Positions 32,239-33,254 of a stretch of 33,254 nt of DNA are shown piece by piece. The DNA comes from Anaerolineaceae bacterium UBA5224 (GTDB lineage: Bacteria > Chloroflexota > Anaerolineae > Anaerolineales > Anaerolineaceae), in NCBI GenBank assembly GCA_002409365.1, contig DHUW01000023.1:1-33254 (forward strand), in the 5' to 3' direction. The position numbers and the translations under genes are program-made. Positions within the stretch are counted from its first letter, which is position 1. Each line of letters begins with the position of its first letter. The notes beneath the pieces are model-generated. The model saw only the letters and a program-made list of their open reading frames with translations, had not been told where the DNA came from and ran no database searches.

Positions 32239-33254
32239 CTATTTTTCCGGAACAGAAGTGTTGAATTCAATAACCAGCTCACCGGAAACAATCTTCTCGG
32301 TCAAGCTCTTGACAAGTTCGACCGCAGTTGTGATCTTATCGGCGTAATCTGGGTTCGTTGCTGCAAAATTTTCGAGTGCATCGTAAGGAACAAAATAGCC
32401 ATTATTTTCGATGTTCATGAAGCCATGTTGACCACCAGCAAAGGAATCTTCTGCCAGCATCCGGCAGGCTTCGTACACGTTTGCACCAAAACTTACACCA
32501 ACATAACCAAAGAAGCCGGCAGGGTACATCGTTGAGTTGTCGGAAACATCACCGGAAACAAGAATGCCCTTTTCCATAGCAGCTTCAATGACACCGACTT
32601 GGCTATTGCCAGTATCGGTCTGGATAACATCGACGCCACTTTCGATCATAGCCAGGGCAATCTCTTTGGCTTTGGCAGGATCTTCAAAACTGCCAACGTA
32701 GGAAAAACTAACTTCACAATCGGGGCACTGATCTTTGACGCCTTTGATAAAGCCATTGAGCTGGGCGTTGTTGGTGGGCTGTTCGCTTCCTTCCACAAAT
32801 CCAACCATTTTTGATTCACTTAGTGTTGCGGCAACAGCACCGAGCAGATAAAAAGCCTGCTCGCCATGGAATTCAGTATCCCAAATATTAGGGATCGAAG
32901 TGCCGTCAACATTGATGAATTGGTAGATAGCGGCGAATTTAGTCTCGGGGAATTCAGCTGCAACATTTTTGGTAGGATCAGCCATGGGAGGGAAGGTGGT
33001 CAGAATAAGATCATAGCCTTCCTTAGCCATACCGCGGATATCTTCTTCATAGGCAGATGATGAATCCGATTCGATCTTCTTCACTTCGAAGCCGAAATCT
33101 TTTCCGCATTGTTCAAGACCCGCAGCCATGCTATCCATAGGGCCCTTATCGCCAAAACGCTGGTTACCGATCAATACTACCTTCTTTGTCGCTGCAGGCG
33201 CTTCAGTGGCTGCAGCTTCAGTTTCCGCTGTTTCAGTCTCTGCAGGAACCTCAG
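32239..33254 (-). CDS. BMP-family nucleoside-binding lipoprotein (N-terminus outside window)
   Basis: About 338 visible residues of a basic-membrane-protein (Med/PnrA/BmpA) family protein, the extracellular nucleoside receptor of the importer. The frame runs off the window, so the signal peptide and lipobox are not seen. The first visible part is a low-complexity Glu/Thr/Ala linker (ETETAETEAAATEAPAATKK), typical between a lipid-anchored Cys and the folded domain. The binding domain starts at VVLIGNQRFGDKGPMDS. Family features include YDLILTTFPPM, FHGEQAFYLLGAVAA, VGFVEGSEQP and DVIQTDTGNSQVGVIEAA. The internal TTG at 33174 lies within the linker/domain junction and is not a start. Nucleoside binding is supported by the downstream phosphorylases. 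Confidence 0.9.
   Translation of the reverse strand, partial: EVPAETETAETEAAATEAPAATKKVVLIGNQRFGDKGPMDSMAAGLEQCGKDFGFEVKKIESDSSSAYEEDIRGMAKEGYDLILTTFPPMADPTKNVAAEFPETKFAAIYQFINVDGTSIPNIWDTEFHGEQAFYLLGAVAATLSESKMVGFVEGSEQPTNNAQLNGFIKGVKDQCPDCEVSFSYVGSFEDPAKAKEIALAMIESGVDVIQTDTGNSQVGVIEAAMEKGILVSGDVSDNSTMYPAGFFGYVGVSFGANVYEACRMLAEDSFAGGQHGFMNIENNGYFVPYDALENFAATNPDYADKITTAVELVKSLTEKIVSGELVIEFNTSVPEK

Overview
The window looks like chromosomal DNA from a fermentative, anaerobic, starch- and nucleoside-using bacterium, most likely Chloroflexota class Anaerolineae. The taxonomic hints are protein-style hints, not marker genes. They are: secreted proteins ending in a FLPLIVK/YLPMMFK-type tail, the small GGGG..SSGG..GTAGQP..GGFW secreted family, a TYQGQL-type N-terminal module followed by YadA-head-like repeats, an E/T/A-rich lipoprotein linker, an RHS remnant of the DGVRLAVRINDVSSLS / LDHLG type, and a rubrerythrin. 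No rRNA, tRNA, CRISPR array, insertion sequence or phage gene was seen.

Left part (1-5.3 kb): the 3' end of an HtrA-like serine protease, then a complete leftward polar amino-acid ABC importer (binding lipoprotein, permease, ATPase, permease) and a CPBP-family membrane protease. Middle part (5.3-16.4 kb): a DEAD-box RNA helicase with a DbpA-type RNA-binding tail behind a long, hairpin-containing leader; a two-gene secreted unit (763-aa YadA-head-like repeat protein plus a 98-aa secreted protein, overlapping by 4 nt); an MFS transporter; two convergent SPFH/band-7 proteins sharing one terminator; a rubrerythrin; and a decayed RHS fragment.

16.4-21.5 kb: one very large secreted GH13 alpha-amylase/neopullulanase-type gene (about 1,700 codons) with two tandem N-terminal modules, a CBM34-like domain, the catalytic barrel, two fibronectin-III domains, a CBM20 starch-binding domain and an Ig-like C-terminus. 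It is interrupted by about seven frameshifts confined to roughly 630 bp in the catalytic barrel, so it is either a pseudogene or a local sequence/assembly error.

21.9-33.3 kb: a coherent nucleoside uptake and breakdown island. A BMP-type nucleoside ABC importer (binding protein, double ATPase, two permeases) lies on the right. Around a DeoR-type regulator, and transcribed divergently from it, are two paralogous uridine-phosphorylase-like enzymes, a class I Schiff-base (DhnA/LsrF-like) aldolase, a zinc class II (fuculose-phosphate-aldolase-like) aldolase, two short-chain dehydrogenases and a cupin_5/DUF985 protein. The set suggests phosphorolysis of imported nucleosides followed by conversion of the pentose 1-phosphate to a ketose phosphate and aldol cleavage. 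No recognised pentose-phosphate isomerase, kinase, phosphopentomutase or ordinary DeoC is visible. This is the best candidate here for an undescribed pathway.
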